This document shows, piece after piece, positions 32,251 to 40,841 of a stretch of DNA of 64,000 nt; positions within the stretch are counted from its first letter, which is position 1; every line of letters starts with the position of its first letter. The stretch is taken from assembly GCF_031453615.1 (NCBI RefSeq), contig NZ_JAVIZT010000001.1, positions 2,418,001 to 2,482,000 on the forward strand, in the 5' to 3' direction. Position numbers and translations under genes: made by a program. The DNA is from Microbacterium sp. SORGH_AS_0428. Lineage in GTDB: Bacteria > Actinomycetota > Actinomycetes > Actinomycetales > Microbacteriaceae. The notes beneath the pieces were generated by a model that ran no database searches, was not told where the DNA came from, and saw nothing but the letters and a program-made list of their open reading frames with translations.

Positions 32251-33216
32251 TCAGGCGGAGCGGACGGCGAAGCGGCGCTTGCGACGCAGGTGATCGACGG
32301 CGACGGCGGTGACGAGGATCACCCCGGTCGCGACGTTCTGCCACTGCGGGTTGGTGTTGGTCAGCGCGAGCGAGTTGTTGATGACGGCGAACAGCAGGGC
32401 GCCCAACGCCGTTCCGGGGATCGTGCCGACTCCTCCGAAAAGGCTCGTCCCGCCGATGATGACGGCGGCCAGCACCTGGAACGCGAAGCCCGTTCCGCCT
32501 GCACCCGGATCCGCCGTGGCGACGCGCGACGCGAGGAGCACGCCGCACAGCCCCGCGACGACCGCGCTGATCACGTAGAGGGAGATGTTCATGCGGGAGG
32601 CGCGGATGCCGTTGGCCCGCGCCGCGGCTGCGCTGCCTCCGAACGCACGAATGTTGTATCCGAACACCGTGTGCTGCAGAACGACGTGTGCCGCCACGCC
32701 GATTCCCAGCGCGTAGAAGACCAGAAGCGGGACGCCGAAGAGGTTGAGCTGCGCGAGGTCGGTGAAGCCCGTGGGAAACCCGAACCGGGGCACGCCGCCG
32801 GTGACGACGATCACGATGCCGCTCGCGGCGAAGAGCATACCGAGTGTCGCGATGAAGGGCGGAACGCCCACCCACGTGATGAGGGCGGCGTTCACGAAGC
32901 CGAGGACGGCGCAGATGAGCAGCGCGAGCAGGATGGCGAGTGGCCATGGCACGCCGACGTTCATCGCGATGCCGGCGGATACGCCGCCGACGGCGAAGAG
33001 CGAACCGATCGACAGATCGAGCCCGCCTCCGACGAGGACGAGGGTCGCGGCGCTGGCGCCGATGAAGTACAGCGCGCTCGAGCGCAGGATCTCGACGATG
33101 TTCGCGGGTGCCAGGGCCTGTGGGTTGGCCGCCTGGGCGATGAGGATGAGCGCCACGATGATGACGATGATCCCCAGTTGCTGGGCGCCTGCCACGCGGC
33201 GGACGATGTTCTTCAC
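32251..33216 (-). CDS. Ribose-type ABC sugar transporter permease
   Basis: The 321-residue membrane protein matches the RbsC/XylH/FrcC permeases: VLVGGGLDLSIGSLFAVGG (about 61-79), LICAVLGFVNAALITWVGVPPFIATLGM in the middle, then NIRAFGGSAAAARANGIRA (the EAA-like coupling loop) and GGTSLFGGVGTIPGTALGAL. About eight to ten hydrophobic helices. The start is GTG 33216 with AGAGAG upstream. It lies between the solute-binding protein and the SGNH hydrolase. It should form a dimer in the membrane with the ATPase encoded upstream. Import of a monosaccharide is expected; the sugar cannot be named. Confidence 0.94.
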   Translation of the reverse strand: MKNIVRRVAGAQQLGIIVIIVALILIAQAANPQALAPANIVEILRSSALYFIGASAATLVLVGGGLDLSIGSLFAVGGVSAGIAMNVGVPWPLAILLALLICAVLGFVNAALITWVGVPPFIATLGMLFAASGIVIVVTGGVPRFGFPTGFTDLAQLNLFGVPLLVFYALGIGVAAHVVLQHTVFGYNIRAFGGSAAAARANGIRASRMNISLYVISAVVAGLCGVLLASRVATADPGAGGTGFAFQVLAAVIIGGTSLFGGVGTIPGTALGALLFAVINNSLALTNTNPQWQNVATGVILVTAVAVDHLRRKRRFAVRSA

Positions 33217-33276
33217 GAACGGACTCGCTCTCTGGGGTGGGGCGGGGCCCGGCCAGCCGACCGGGCCCCGGGTCGG

Positions 33277-34260
33277 TCACTTCGCGGGAAGGTTGCTGAG
33301 GTCGTAGAACGTGCTCGTGGTGGGGATGAATGCGGGAACCGTCTCGCCCTCGGACAGGCTCTTGACCGCTTCGACGGACTTTGTGCCCGCCTCGCACCAG
33401 CCCTGCTCGCCGACGCCGAGCAGGGTGCCGTCCTCGATCGAGGCGCGATGGTCGTCGGTGAGGTCGTTCGCGACAACGTTGACCTTGCCCGTGAGTCCAC
33501 GCTCCTTCACAGCGGTGATCGCCGCGGCGACCGACGTGCCCTCGATGGGGAACAGCGCGGTGATGTCGGGATGCGCGGTGAGCATGTTGCTGAACAGCTC
33601 GGGAGCCTTCGTCGGGTCGCCGTTGGTGTAGTCGCTCGCGACCACCGTCATCCCGGGGAAGTGCTCCTTGGCGTACTCCGTGAAGCCCTCGATCTCCTGC
33701 ACGTGCGGCGTGGTGCTCGCCGAGCCCGACAGGATGCCTACCTGGGCGTTGGGATCGGTCTTGCCGAGGCCTTCGGCGATCAGTGCGCCCAGTTCCTTAG
33801 CATCGGTGCCCACCTGCGTCTGCTGCCCCGTGCTCGGGTCTCCTGCGTTCTGGGCGACGACGTAGATGCCCGCATCCCGCGCCTGCTTGATGACGGGGGT
33901 GAAGAGTTCGGGGATGGTCGGGAACACGACGAGCGCGTCGGTGCCGTTCGCGATGGCCTGTGATATCAGGTCGATCGCGCCCTGATTGTCGACGGCGCTG
34001 CCGGAGGTGCCGACCTCGACCGCCTTCCACCCGTTCTTCTCGGCGGCCTCCTGGAAGCACCGGCCCACATCGTCGAACGCGGGGTAGAAGGGGGCGGGGT
34101 TCACGTATGTGATGGTCTTGACCTCGCGCAGGGTTGCTGAGGCGTCGGGGCTGGCAGCGATCGAACCGCCGGAGAGAGCCCCGCAGCCGCTGAGAGCGAG
34201 GGTGAGAGTGGCGGCAGCAGCCGCCGTGGCGGCGATGCGCCGCGTCGTGATGAAGGACAT
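33277..34260 (-). CDS. Ribose-type sugar-binding lipoprotein of ABC transporter
   Basis: From ATG 34260 the protein has 327 residues. It starts with a lipoprotein signal: positively charged N-terminus, hydrophobic stretch and lipobox LALSGCG with the lipidated Cys. The body is a periplasmic-binding-protein type 1 (peripBP_4) domain (FYPAFDDVGRCFQEAAEKNG, AIANGTDALVVFPTIPELFT, AGIYVVAQNAGDPS, then DLTDDHRASIEDGTLLGVGEQGW; each in order). It captures a sugar outside the membrane for the permease. GAGG stands eight bases before the start. Further upstream the reading frame is open but would lie in the preceding gene's spacer. Confidence 0.93.
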   Translation of the reverse strand: MSFITTRRIAATAAAAATLTLALSGCGALSGGSIAASPDASATLREVKTITYVNPAPFYPAFDDVGRCFQEAAEKNGWKAVEVGTSGSAVDNQGAIDLISQAIANGTDALVVFPTIPELFTPVIKQARDAGIYVVAQNAGDPSTGQQTQVGTDAKELGALIAEGLGKTDPNAQVGILSGSASTTPHVQEIEGFTEYAKEHFPGMTVVASDYTNGDPTKAPELFSNMLTAHPDITALFPIEGTSVAAAITAVKERGLTGKVNVVANDLTDDHRASIEDGTLLGVGEQGWCEAGTKSVEAVKSLSEGETVPAFIPTTSTFYDLSNLPAK

Positions 34261-34321
34261 GTCGGTGACCTCGTTGTCGGGTGGGTGGATGGGTGGGTGG
34301 GGGAGCGAGCCTTCGGGCAGC

Positions 34322-35092
34322 TCAGCCGAGGTGCGCCTCGGTACGTCGGGTGTCACCGGGCACGGCGCCGGTGATGAGGCCGATGATCTCGTCGCGGGTC
34401 GTCTCGGCGCGCCGGCGGACACCGGCGACACCGCCCAGACGCATCACCTGGATCCGGTCGGCCAGTTCGAAGACGAGCGACATGTCGTGGCTGACGATGA
34501 TGACGGTGTTGCCGCGCTCCCGGAGGGTGCGGATCATGTCGGCGGCCTGCGCCGTCTCGCGCACGCCCAGGGCTGCGGTCGGTTCGTCGAGCAGGACGAT
34601 GTGACCGCCGGTGCGCATCGCGCGCGCGATCGCGACGATCTGGCGCTGGCCGCCCGAGAGCATGCCAATCTCGGTGCGGACCGAGGCGACGGAGACCCCC
34701 AGCTCGTCCAGGAATGACCGGGTCTCGCGTTCCATCGCCTTGCGTCGGACGAAGGGCCCGCGTCGGGGGTACTGGCCGATGAACATGTTGGTTGCGACAT
34801 CCAGGACCTCGACGAGAGCGAGGTCCTGGAATACGGTCGCGACGCCGGCGGCTCGTGCGGCGGCCGGGTTCGTGAAGACCTGTTCGCGCCCGTCGACGCG
34901 CAGCATTCCCTCGTCGGGGCGATAGATGCCGCTGATCGTGCGGATGAGGCTCGACTTGCCGGCCCCGTTGTCGCCGACGACGGCGAGAATCTCGCCCGCG
35001 TAGGCCTCGAGGTCCACCTCGCGCAGCGCCGATACGTGGCCGAATCGCTTCGTGATCCCGACGAGTTCCAGGGACGGATCGTGCGCGGTCAT
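34322..35092 (-). CDS. Sugar ABC transporter ATP-binding protein
   Basis: From ATG 35092 the protein has 256 residues and a single nucleotide-binding domain: Walker A GDNGAGKSS (about 39-47), Q-loop FQDLALVE, signature MLSGGQRQ (about 146), Walker B HIVLLDEPTAALG (about 169-181) and switch VSHDMS. One domain rather than two, like FrcA, the ATPase of fructose-type importers; RbsA and XylG have two. It is the first gene of the operon. AGAGG lies before the start. It should energise the permease at 32251-33216. Confidence 0.94.
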   Translation of the reverse strand: MTAHDPSLELVGITKRFGHVSALREVDLEAYAGEILAVVGDNGAGKSSLIRTISGIYRPDEGMLRVDGREQVFTNPAAARAAGVATVFQDLALVEVLDVATNMFIGQYPRRGPFVRRKAMERETRSFLDELGVSVASVRTEIGMLSGGQRQIVAIARAMRTGGHIVLLDEPTAALGVRETAQAADMIRTLRERGNTVIIVSHDMSLVFELADRIQVMRLGGVAGVRRRAETTRDEIIGLITGAVPGDTRRTEAHLG

Positions 35093-35169
35093 GGCTGCCT
35101 CTCGAGCGCGGGCGGCGCCGTCGATGCACATCGGCGTGCCACCGGATGGTTTTACCGGAGTGCGGTCAG

Positions 35170-35197
35170 TAAATACTTCGGCAGCAGAATATGTCAA
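35170..35197 (-). promoter_or_regulatory. Probable promoter of the sugar ABC operon
   Basis: On the minus strand TTGACA (35197-35192), 16 bases, then TATTTA (35175-35170). It lies in a locally AT-rich stretch (35150-35225) between the ABC operon and the divergent ROK gene, where a ROK operator would be expected. I see no clear operator dyad. Confidence 0.6.
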
Positions 35198-35286
35198 GCA
35201 AAATCTGGGGAGAAAAATGGTCATGAACTTCGCGAGGCGAAGAAAATCCTCGCCCTGGCGTGGGCGGGGAGGTATGGTGTGCGGAC

Positions 35287-36459
35287 ATGAACACGTTTGG
35301 GGACGTCGCTGGCGAGGATGCCGCGAGTACGAGGCGACGCGTGCTGGCCGCCGTCCGCGACGACGGGCCGATCAGCCGCGCCGACCTCGCTCGCGCGACA
35401 GGCCTGGCCGCATCCACCATCACGGCCGTGACGAAGGCACTGGTCGCCGAGGGAGTCCTGCATGAGTCCGGAGACGGCGGCGAGGGCGGTCGGATCCGTA
35501 CGGGGCCCCGCAGCCGAGGCCTTGTCATCGCCCCGCGCCTGGCCTCGGTCGCCGGCGTCGATTTCGGCTTTCGGACGGTCCGCGTGGCGATCTGCGACCT
35601 CGACGCGCAAGTGCTGGCGCTGCGCGAGAGCAGACTGACCGAGCGGTACTCGAGTGACGAGGGGCTGTCGGCGGCGGCCCGACTCTACGCCGAAGCGCTG
35701 GAGGAGGCAGGACTGCCGCCGAACGACATCGTCACGATCGGCGTGGCGCTTCCGGGTCCGATCGACTCGGTGGCGCAACGGATCATCGGCTCCTCTGTGC
35801 TGCCGGGATGGTCGGACACCACGGTCGAGACCATTTCCCAGGCCTTCGGTGCTCCGACGGTGATCGAGAACGACGCCAATCTCGCCGCTCTCGGCGAGCA
35901 CACCTTCGGCGCCGGTCGTGATGTGCAGGACTCGCTCACAGTGAAGTTCCACAGCGGCGTCGGCGCCGGGCTCATCATCCAGGACCGACTCGTCACCGGC
36001 GCAGGGTCGGGCGAGATCGGCCACTTCACGGTGTCGGCACAGGGCAGTATCTGCCGCTGTGGGAAGCGCGGCTGTCTCGACACGTTCGCGGCGATCCCCG
36101 CGCTGCTCGACGCGATGCCAGCCGAGGGCGCCGCGGATGTACGGACGCTCCTCGCGCTCGTCGCAGACGGAGACGCGCGGGCGCGTCGTGTGGTCTCCGA
36201 CGCCGCCGACCTCGTCGGAGACGCGGCCTCCCGCGCCTGCCTGCTGTTCGCGCCACAGCGCGTGATCATCGTCGGTGCGATGGCCCAGGCGGGCGATGCG
36301 GTGATCGACCCGCTGGCGCGCGCTCTGCGCCGCGGCTTGATCCCTGACGCCGAGGCCGGACCCGCGGTCGTGCGCGGGGAACTGGCGGAACGGTCGACGC
36401 TCATGGGAGCGATCGCCCTCGCCCTCGCGTCGTCGGGATGGCTGCCGCTGTCCGGCTGA
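35287..36459 (+). CDS. ROK-family transcriptional regulator
   Basis: The 390-residue protein has an N-terminal winged HTH (RRRVLAAVRDDGPISRADLAR, then GLAASTITAVTKALVAEGVL) and a ROK sugar-kinase-like domain: GVDFGFRTVRVAICD, ENDANLAALGE, GVGAGLIIQDRLVTGAGSGEIGH (in two parts near 220-245) and the zinc motif CRCGKRGCLDT. Family members such as NagC and XylR repress sugar genes and are released by the sugar. It is divergent from the ABC importer with 194 bases between, and is its probable regulator. ATG 35287 follows TATGGT by eight bases. The kinase-type Asp is present in ENDAN. Confidence 0.93.
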   Translation: MNTFGDVAGEDAASTRRRVLAAVRDDGPISRADLARATGLAASTITAVTKALVAEGVLHESGDGGEGGRIRTGPRSRGLVIAPRLASVAGVDFGFRTVRVAICDLDAQVLALRESRLTERYSSDEGLSAAARLYAEALEEAGLPPNDIVTIGVALPGPIDSVAQRIIGSSVLPGWSDTTVETISQAFGAPTVIENDANLAALGEHTFGAGRDVQDSLTVKFHSGVGAGLIIQDRLVTGAGSGEIGHFTVSAQGSICRCGKRGCLDTFAAIPALLDAMPAEGAADVRTLLALVADGDARARRVVSDAADLVGDAASRACLLFAPQRVIIVGAMAQAGDAVIDPLARALRRGLIPDAEAGPAVVRGELAERSTLMGAIALALASSGWLPLSG

Positions 36460-36465
36460 ACGTCC

Positions 36466-37212
36466 TCAGCGCGCGTCCAGCGCCTCGGCCCAGGCATCCG
36501 CGTGCTCTCGTACGTAACGGGATGCGGCAAGCCAGTGATCGCCGTGACCCGACAGGAACATGGATCCCCAGGGTTCACGGCCCTCGGCGTGCGACGACCG
36601 CAGAAGCTCGTGCATCGCCTGAGCACGCGTGGCCATCGCCGCGGGCAAGGCCGCGCGCAGACCGGTGTCCGCGCCGTAGCCGTCCGCGAATGCGGCCAGA
36701 TCGGCCGCGGCATCGGCGGGTGAACGCGACGGATCGTTGAGCGTGAACGCCTGTGCGGCGTAGGCGAGATCCCACAGTCGAGTGCTGGGAGCCGCTGCAT
36801 CCCAGTCGATGAAGACCCACCTCTCGCCCGTCACGAGATTCCACGGCGCGAGGTCGTTGTGGCAGATCAACTCGGCCCCCGGTGCCGGGATCGCCGAGTC
36901 CCACACCGCATCCGCCGGCAGCGCGAATCCCGCGCTCGCCTCATGGATCGCCCGCACCATGGCACCCACACGATGAAGCTCCGACGGCGTCAGAGCTTCG
37001 CCCGCCAGCGGGCCGGGGACGAACTCCCACACCTGACGGCCCCGCTCGTCGCGGCCGAGAGGAGCAGGAGCGTCGACACCCGCTTCGCGCAGCGCCGCGA
37101 CATACGCGTGCACGTGCGGGGAAGCCGGCGTCCAGGGCTTGCGGACCGTTTCGCCCGCGCGGAAGACGGCGCCCGCCGAGTTCCCGCCCGAGAGGGATCG
37201 CTCGTCGTGCAT
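36466..37212 (-). CDS. Aminoglycoside-phosphotransferase-like kinase
   Basis: The 248-residue protein belongs to the APH/choline-kinase fold: SGGNSAGAVFRAGETVRKPW (nucleotide-binding loop and Lys), the Brenner-like motif LICHNDLAPWNLV with catalytic Asp (about 118-121), and FIDWDAAAPSTRLWDLAY with the metal-binding Asp. Substrates in this fold range from aminoglycosides to homoserine, choline and fructosamines; resistance cannot be claimed from sequence. ATG 37212 follows TAGCCT by six bases. It is followed on the plus side by the convergent ROK gene, seven bases from its stop. Confidence 0.88.
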   Translation of the reverse strand: MHDERSLSGGNSAGAVFRAGETVRKPWTPASPHVHAYVAALREAGVDAPAPLGRDERGRQVWEFVPGPLAGEALTPSELHRVGAMVRAIHEASAGFALPADAVWDSAIPAPGAELICHNDLAPWNLVTGERWVFIDWDAAAPSTRLWDLAYAAQAFTLNDPSRSPADAAADLAAFADGYGADTGLRAALPAAMATRAQAMHELLRSSHAEGREPWGSMFLSGHGDHWLAASRYVREHADAWAEALDAR

Positions 37213-37221
37213 CCTTCGAGG

Positions 37222-37824
37222 CTATCGCCTGGATGCGGCTCCCCCCGGAGCAGTGGGCGATTCGCCGCCGCGCACCTCGTGGTGCCAGGTGTCGCCCTGC
37301 CGCGCGTACATGATGCGCGTATGGCGGCGGTCGGGAGAGCCCTGCCAGAACTCGACGTGCCTGGGCGCGAGCCACCAGAGCATCCAGTCCTCGGGCGTCC
37401 GGCCGGCACGCGCAGACTCCGGGCGAGCCTCGAAATCCGCCGCGATCTCGGCGGCGGTGGCGGACTGCATCCCGCCGCGCAGCCGCACGGCGCGGACGAT
37501 CGGCTGCCACCAGAAGCTGAGCGCTGCCACCGGGTGCGCCGCGAGCTGCTCGGCCTTCGCGGACGACCGAGGTCCCGCGACCGCCCACCCGCGCGGACCG
37601 GCGTCCTTGAGGATGAGCGCGCGGGCGTCGGGGAGCCCGTCCTCGTCGACGGTCGAGAGCGTCGCCACATGCGGCTCGGCGACGCCGGCGGCCGCCGCAC
37701 CGCGCAGCCACTGTTCGAAAAGCACGTGAGGCTCTTCGGGAAGACTCGCCGTGTCGAGACCGGGCGCCGCCCCGGCGAGTGACGGCTGCGCGCGCAGCCA
37801 CGAGGCGAAGGAAGAAGACGTCAC
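37222..37824 (-). CDS. Pyridoxamine 5'-phosphate oxidase family protein
   Basis: From GTG 37824 the protein has 200 residues. It matches the PdxH family of FMN flavoproteins: MATLSTVDEDG-like VATLSTVDEDGLPDARALIL, the FMN-contacting LSFWWQPIVRAVRLRGGM, and a C-terminal dimer region ending WLAPRHVEFWQGSPDRRHTR (in three blocks). PdxH makes pyridoxal 5'-phosphate from pyridoxine or pyridoxamine phosphate with O2. The SGNSIQ-type substrate-binding residues are less conserved, so another flavin reductase role is possible. It is upstream of the phosphotransferase gene with nine bases between. Confidence 0.85.
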   Translation of the reverse strand: MTSSSFASWLRAQPSLAGAAPGLDTASLPEEPHVLFEQWLRGAAAAGVAEPHVATLSTVDEDGLPDARALILKDAGPRGWAVAGPRSSAKAEQLAAHPVAALSFWWQPIVRAVRLRGGMQSATAAEIAADFEARPESARAGRTPEDWMLWWLAPRHVEFWQGSPDRRHTRIMYARQGDTWHHEVRGGESPTAPGGAASRR

Positions 37825-37864
37825 ACCCCCATCATCGCCCCGCGCTCGCCGAGTGAGCACGCCT

Positions 37865-37900
37865 AGTGCGGGTGAGCACCCGATCGGATGCTCACCCGCA
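37865..37900 (-). terminator. Hairpin terminator of the two-component/DUF4097 operon
   Basis: A perfect 13-bp stem (GTGCGGGTGAGCA at 37865-37877 and its complement at 37888-37900) with a ten-base loop lies 20 bases past the DUF4097 stop. No T-run follows. Confidence 0.75.
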
Positions 37901-37919
37901 CAAGGATGCGCTCTCGCGC

Positions 37920-38768
37920 CTAGCCGTTGTCGCGGAGGGTCACATCGCCTGCGGAGACGCGGACCTTGACGGGGATGCTGGGGCCGCTGCCGGCGGAGAG
38001 CCGGTTGTCGACGCCGCCCGCCTCAAGGTTGGAGCGGACGTCGTAGTTGCCGCGCGGCACAGTGACATCCGCGGATCCGGCGCTGACGCCGATGTCGATG
38101 CTGCGGGGGGCGTCGCCGGTCAACTCGGCCGTGAGATCGCCCGCCGAGAGCTCGAACTCGGCCTCGGTGACACCGGACAGGCGGATGTCGGAGCTTCCGG
38201 CGCTCATGGAGGTGTCGATCGTTCGGGCCTCGCCGGAGACGATGAGGCTGCCGGCGGAGAGGTGCGTGTCCAGATCGCCGAACGTGCCCGTGGCGCGAAG
38301 CTCTCCTGCGGAGAGGGTGAGCGACGCATCGACGCCCTCGAGCGAACGCGGGAGCGTCAGGAGCACCCGCGGCTGCTGGCCGATCCAGCCGATGCCGAAG
38401 AACCCATCGGGAGCGGTGACCTTCAGCTCGTCACCGTCACGCTCCATCCGCCATGCGGACCGGCCGGAGGTGACTTCGAGTCGTGCGTCGTCGACATCGT
38501 CGAACCGCAGCTCGAACAGCGCCGCGCTCGCATCCACATCGACCTCGGTGACGCCGGCGGTCGAGACGGTGAGGTTCTGCGAGGAGGTGGGCAGCGAGGA
38601 CGTGACGGCATTGGCGGCGCCCGAGACCACGGTCCCGCCGAGGATCACGGCGCCGATCACGATCGCGGTGATCGCGACCGCTCTGCCGCCCGGGTGCCGG
38701 GGCGGCGTCGCCGGGCTCGAGGGGGCCGCTCCGCTGGGAGTCGCGGGGGGAGGGGTGAGCGTTGTCAT
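37920..38768 (-). CDS. DUF4097-family membrane-anchored beta-repeat protein
   Basis: From ATG 38768 the protein has 282 residues. A Pro/Ser-rich cytoplasmic N-terminus, then one membrane helix (AVAITAIVIGAVILGGTVVSG, about 30-50). The rest is an extracytoplasmic beta-solenoid with repeats of the type LSAGELRATGTFGDLDTHLSAG, SMSAGSSDIRLSGVTEAEF and VSAGSADVTVPRG, the LSAG motif recurring at about 20-residue steps. DUF4097 proteins often accompany NarL-type two-component systems and may sense or modulate the envelope. The ATG overlaps the response-regulator stop by four bases, so it is the third gene of that operon. Function otherwise unknown. Confidence 0.9.
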   Translation of the reverse strand: MTTLTPPPATPSGAAPSSPATPPRHPGGRAVAITAIVIGAVILGGTVVSGAANAVTSSLPTSSQNLTVSTAGVTEVDVDASAALFELRFDDVDDARLEVTSGRSAWRMERDGDELKVTAPDGFFGIGWIGQQPRVLLTLPRSLEGVDASLTLSAGELRATGTFGDLDTHLSAGSLIVSGEARTIDTSMSAGSSDIRLSGVTEAEFELSAGDLTAELTGDAPRSIDIGVSAGSADVTVPRGNYDVRSNLEAGGVDNRLSAGSGPSIPVKVRVSAGDVTLRDNG

Positions 38769-39457
38769 CGTGCTGCTCCTGTCTGAGGTGTCTGAGGGCC
38801 GGCGTCGCCGGCGCCGTGCTCGACGTGAGCGAGCGCGGCGAGGACACGGCGGTTGCCCGACTCTCCGGGCTCGAGTTCGAGCTTCTGGAAGATGGCGGTG
38901 ATGTGCTTCTCGACGGAGGCCTCCGAGAGGAAGAGCGTCGTTGCGATCGACTGGTTCGACCGCCCCTCGGCGATGAGAGCGAGGACCGTCGACTCGCGTT
39001 CGGTGAGCCGCCGCATCCGTTCGTCGCGCGTGCGACGGTTCAGCAGCTGCGCGATCACCTCGGGATCGAGCACGGTCGCTCCGCCGCCGATGCGGCGCAC
39101 CGTGTCGAGGAAGTCGGCGACATCCGCGACGCGATCCTTCAGCAGATAGCCGAGCGCTCCGCCGTTCGCGGCGATCAGCTCGCTCGCGTACCGCTCTTCG
39201 ACGTACTGCGAGAGCACGAGCACCGGCAGCTGCGGGTGCGCCGCGCGCAGGCGCAGCGCCGCTCGGATGCCCTCGTCGGTGTACGTCGGGGGGAGGCGCA
39301 CGTCGAGGATGCACAGCTCCGGGTCGGTGGTGACCACGCTCTCATCCAGCTCGCTCGCATCCGGGAGGGCTGCGACCACGTCGTGTCCGGCGTCCGCCAG
39401 CAGTCGGACGAGTCCTTCGCGCAGGAGGACGGAGTCCTCGCAGATCAGGATGCGCAC
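38765..39457 (-). CDS. NarL/LuxR-family response regulator
   Basis: From GTG 39457 the protein has 230 residues. The receiver domain has LICEDSVLLREGL, ELCILDVRLPPTYTDEG (phospho-Asp near 55), VLVLSQYVE and LLKDRVADV with the conserved Lys. A LuxR-type HTH lies at the C-terminus (LTERESTVLALIAEGRSNQSI, then LFLSEASVEKHITAIFQKL). It is the partner of the upstream kinase. In the sequence as given its frame is open upstream into the kinase because of a one-base insertion; in the restored form the kinase stop would overlap this GTG region. A perfect palindrome at 40760-40781 upstream of the operon may be its binding site. Confidence 0.92.
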   Translation of the reverse strand: MRILICEDSVLLREGLVRLLADAGHDVVAALPDASELDESVVTTDPELCILDVRLPPTYTDEGIRAALRLRAAHPQLPVLVLSQYVEERYASELIAANGGALGYLLKDRVADVADFLDTVRRIGGGATVLDPEVIAQLLNRRTRDERMRRLTERESTVLALIAEGRSNQSIATTLFLSEASVEKHITAIFQKLELEPGESGNRRVLAALAHVEHGAGDAGPQTPQTGAAR

Positions 39458-40705
39458 GGCACACTCACCTCCAGAGCGGTCGGCCCGCCTTGCGGGCTGT
39501 CGAGGGCGGACGTCGCCGCCGGCGGCGAGGATGCGGTTCGAGATCCCGTCGAGGCCGCCGCCGGGCAGGACTCGCGCTCCGCCGATGCCGTTGTCCTCGA
39601 TGCGGGCCCAGAGGGTGCCGCCGTCGCGGACGCGCACGACCACGCGGCACTCGGCGGCGCGCGAGTGCTTCGCCGCGTTCGTGAGCGATTCGGCGATCGC
39701 GAAGTACACCGCCGTCTCGGCCTCTCGGGAGCATCGGCCGTCTACGCGTACGTCCAGCGCCACCGGCACGTGCGAGCGGGCGGCGAGGGCGGAAAGAGCC
39801 GCATCCAGTCCACGGTCGTCGAGGACGGAGGCGTGGATGCCGCGGGCCAGCTGACGCAGCTCGGTGATCGCGGCCTTCGTGGAGGTGTGCGCCTCCTCGA
39901 GCAGCGCCTTGGCGGCCGCGGGGTCGTCGTCGATCTTCTGCTGGGCGAGTCCCAGGGTCATGCCCACCGAGACGAGACGCGGTTGGACACCGTCGTGGAG
40001 GTCTCGTTCGATGCGGGTGCGTTCGACGTCGGCGGCGCGGATGGCTCCGGCCCGCTGCGCGTCTGAGGTGCGTGCCGCCTGCGCCAGCATCGCTGCGCGG
40101 GAGCGGCCGAGGATGGCGCGGCTGATCACGCCGTGCAGCAGTCCGAGGCCGATCGTCGCCGCGATCGCAGCCAGCGCGGTGGCGATGCCCACCACGGGTG
40201 CCCAGCCGGCGGGGATCATGCCCACCCCGACCCACACCTCGTCCACTCCGGAGAGGGGCGCGAAGGCGACGCCGATGGCGCCGGTGGCGATCGAGACGAG
40301 GCTGATGACCGTGACGCCCATGACGGTGGCGATCGCCGTGTTGGCCAGCGCCCGCCACATCGAGGGATCGATGAACTGGTGCCAGAGCGAGACCAGATAG
40401 CCGCCGAAGCCCGGTCGGAGCCGAGGGCTGAAGCTCGGCGCGGGAAGGCCGAGTCCGTACAGCCCGTCGACCCGCGCGATCTCCAGCCACCCGACCGCGT
40501 ACATGACGTAGACGAGCCCGACGAGCACGACCAGACCCACGCCGAGGGCGGGCACGAGACCGAGTCCGGTGCCGAGCAGGCCGAACAGGGTGCTCAGGAT
40601 GAAGGGGCCGATGAGGCCGAGCGCGGCGAGCTGGGCGATCGCCCCGGCGGTCTGCGCCGGGGCGAAGCGCCTCGCGCGTCGCGCGGTGGGAGCTGCGGAA
40701 GTCAT
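39445..40705 (-). pseudogene. Sensor histidine kinase (NarL type) with frameshift near its end
   Basis: From ATG 40705 the kinase has about six membrane helices in a sensor domain (residues about 20-230), HisKA_3 with ERTRIERDLHDGVQ (phospho-His), and an ATPase domain with ESLTNAAKHSRAAE and IEDNGIGGARVLPGGGLDGI. After ILAAGGDVR the frame reads on into the response regulator, giving one 646-residue fusion. Dropping one base in a CCC run (39504-39506) instead restores LDSPQGGPTALEVSVPCAS and a stop at 39445, the normal end of this family. The kinase is probably intact with a sequencing error, or slightly damaged; ATP-binding motifs lie before the break. Confidence 0.85.
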
Positions 40706-40759
40706 GTCTCCAAAGTAGGGGCGCGCGGGGCGGGCCACATCGGAGCAATCCCGACGACC

Positions 40760-40781
40760 GGGTTCGGGAAAACCCGAACCC
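40760..40781. promoter_or_regulatory. Perfect palindrome between two-component operon and MFS gene
   Basis: GGGTTCGGG (40760-40768), AAAA, CCCGAACCC (40773-40781). The arms are perfect. It is 55 bases from the start of the kinase and 60 bases from the start of the MFS gene, in the only control region between the divergent genes. It is a likely operator for the NarL-type regulator. Confidence 0.7.
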
Positions 40782-40841
40782 TCGCGCATGTCGGCGCCCG
40801 GCGTCATGATGGACCCACCATCCAGCGAAGCGGAGCCCGCC

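Noticed and set aside
39445..40705. Kinase-regulator fusion as a natural hybrid histidine kinase
   Set aside because: A one-base change restores the usual separate kinase end and a regulator start, which is much the simpler reading. Kept as a frameshift.
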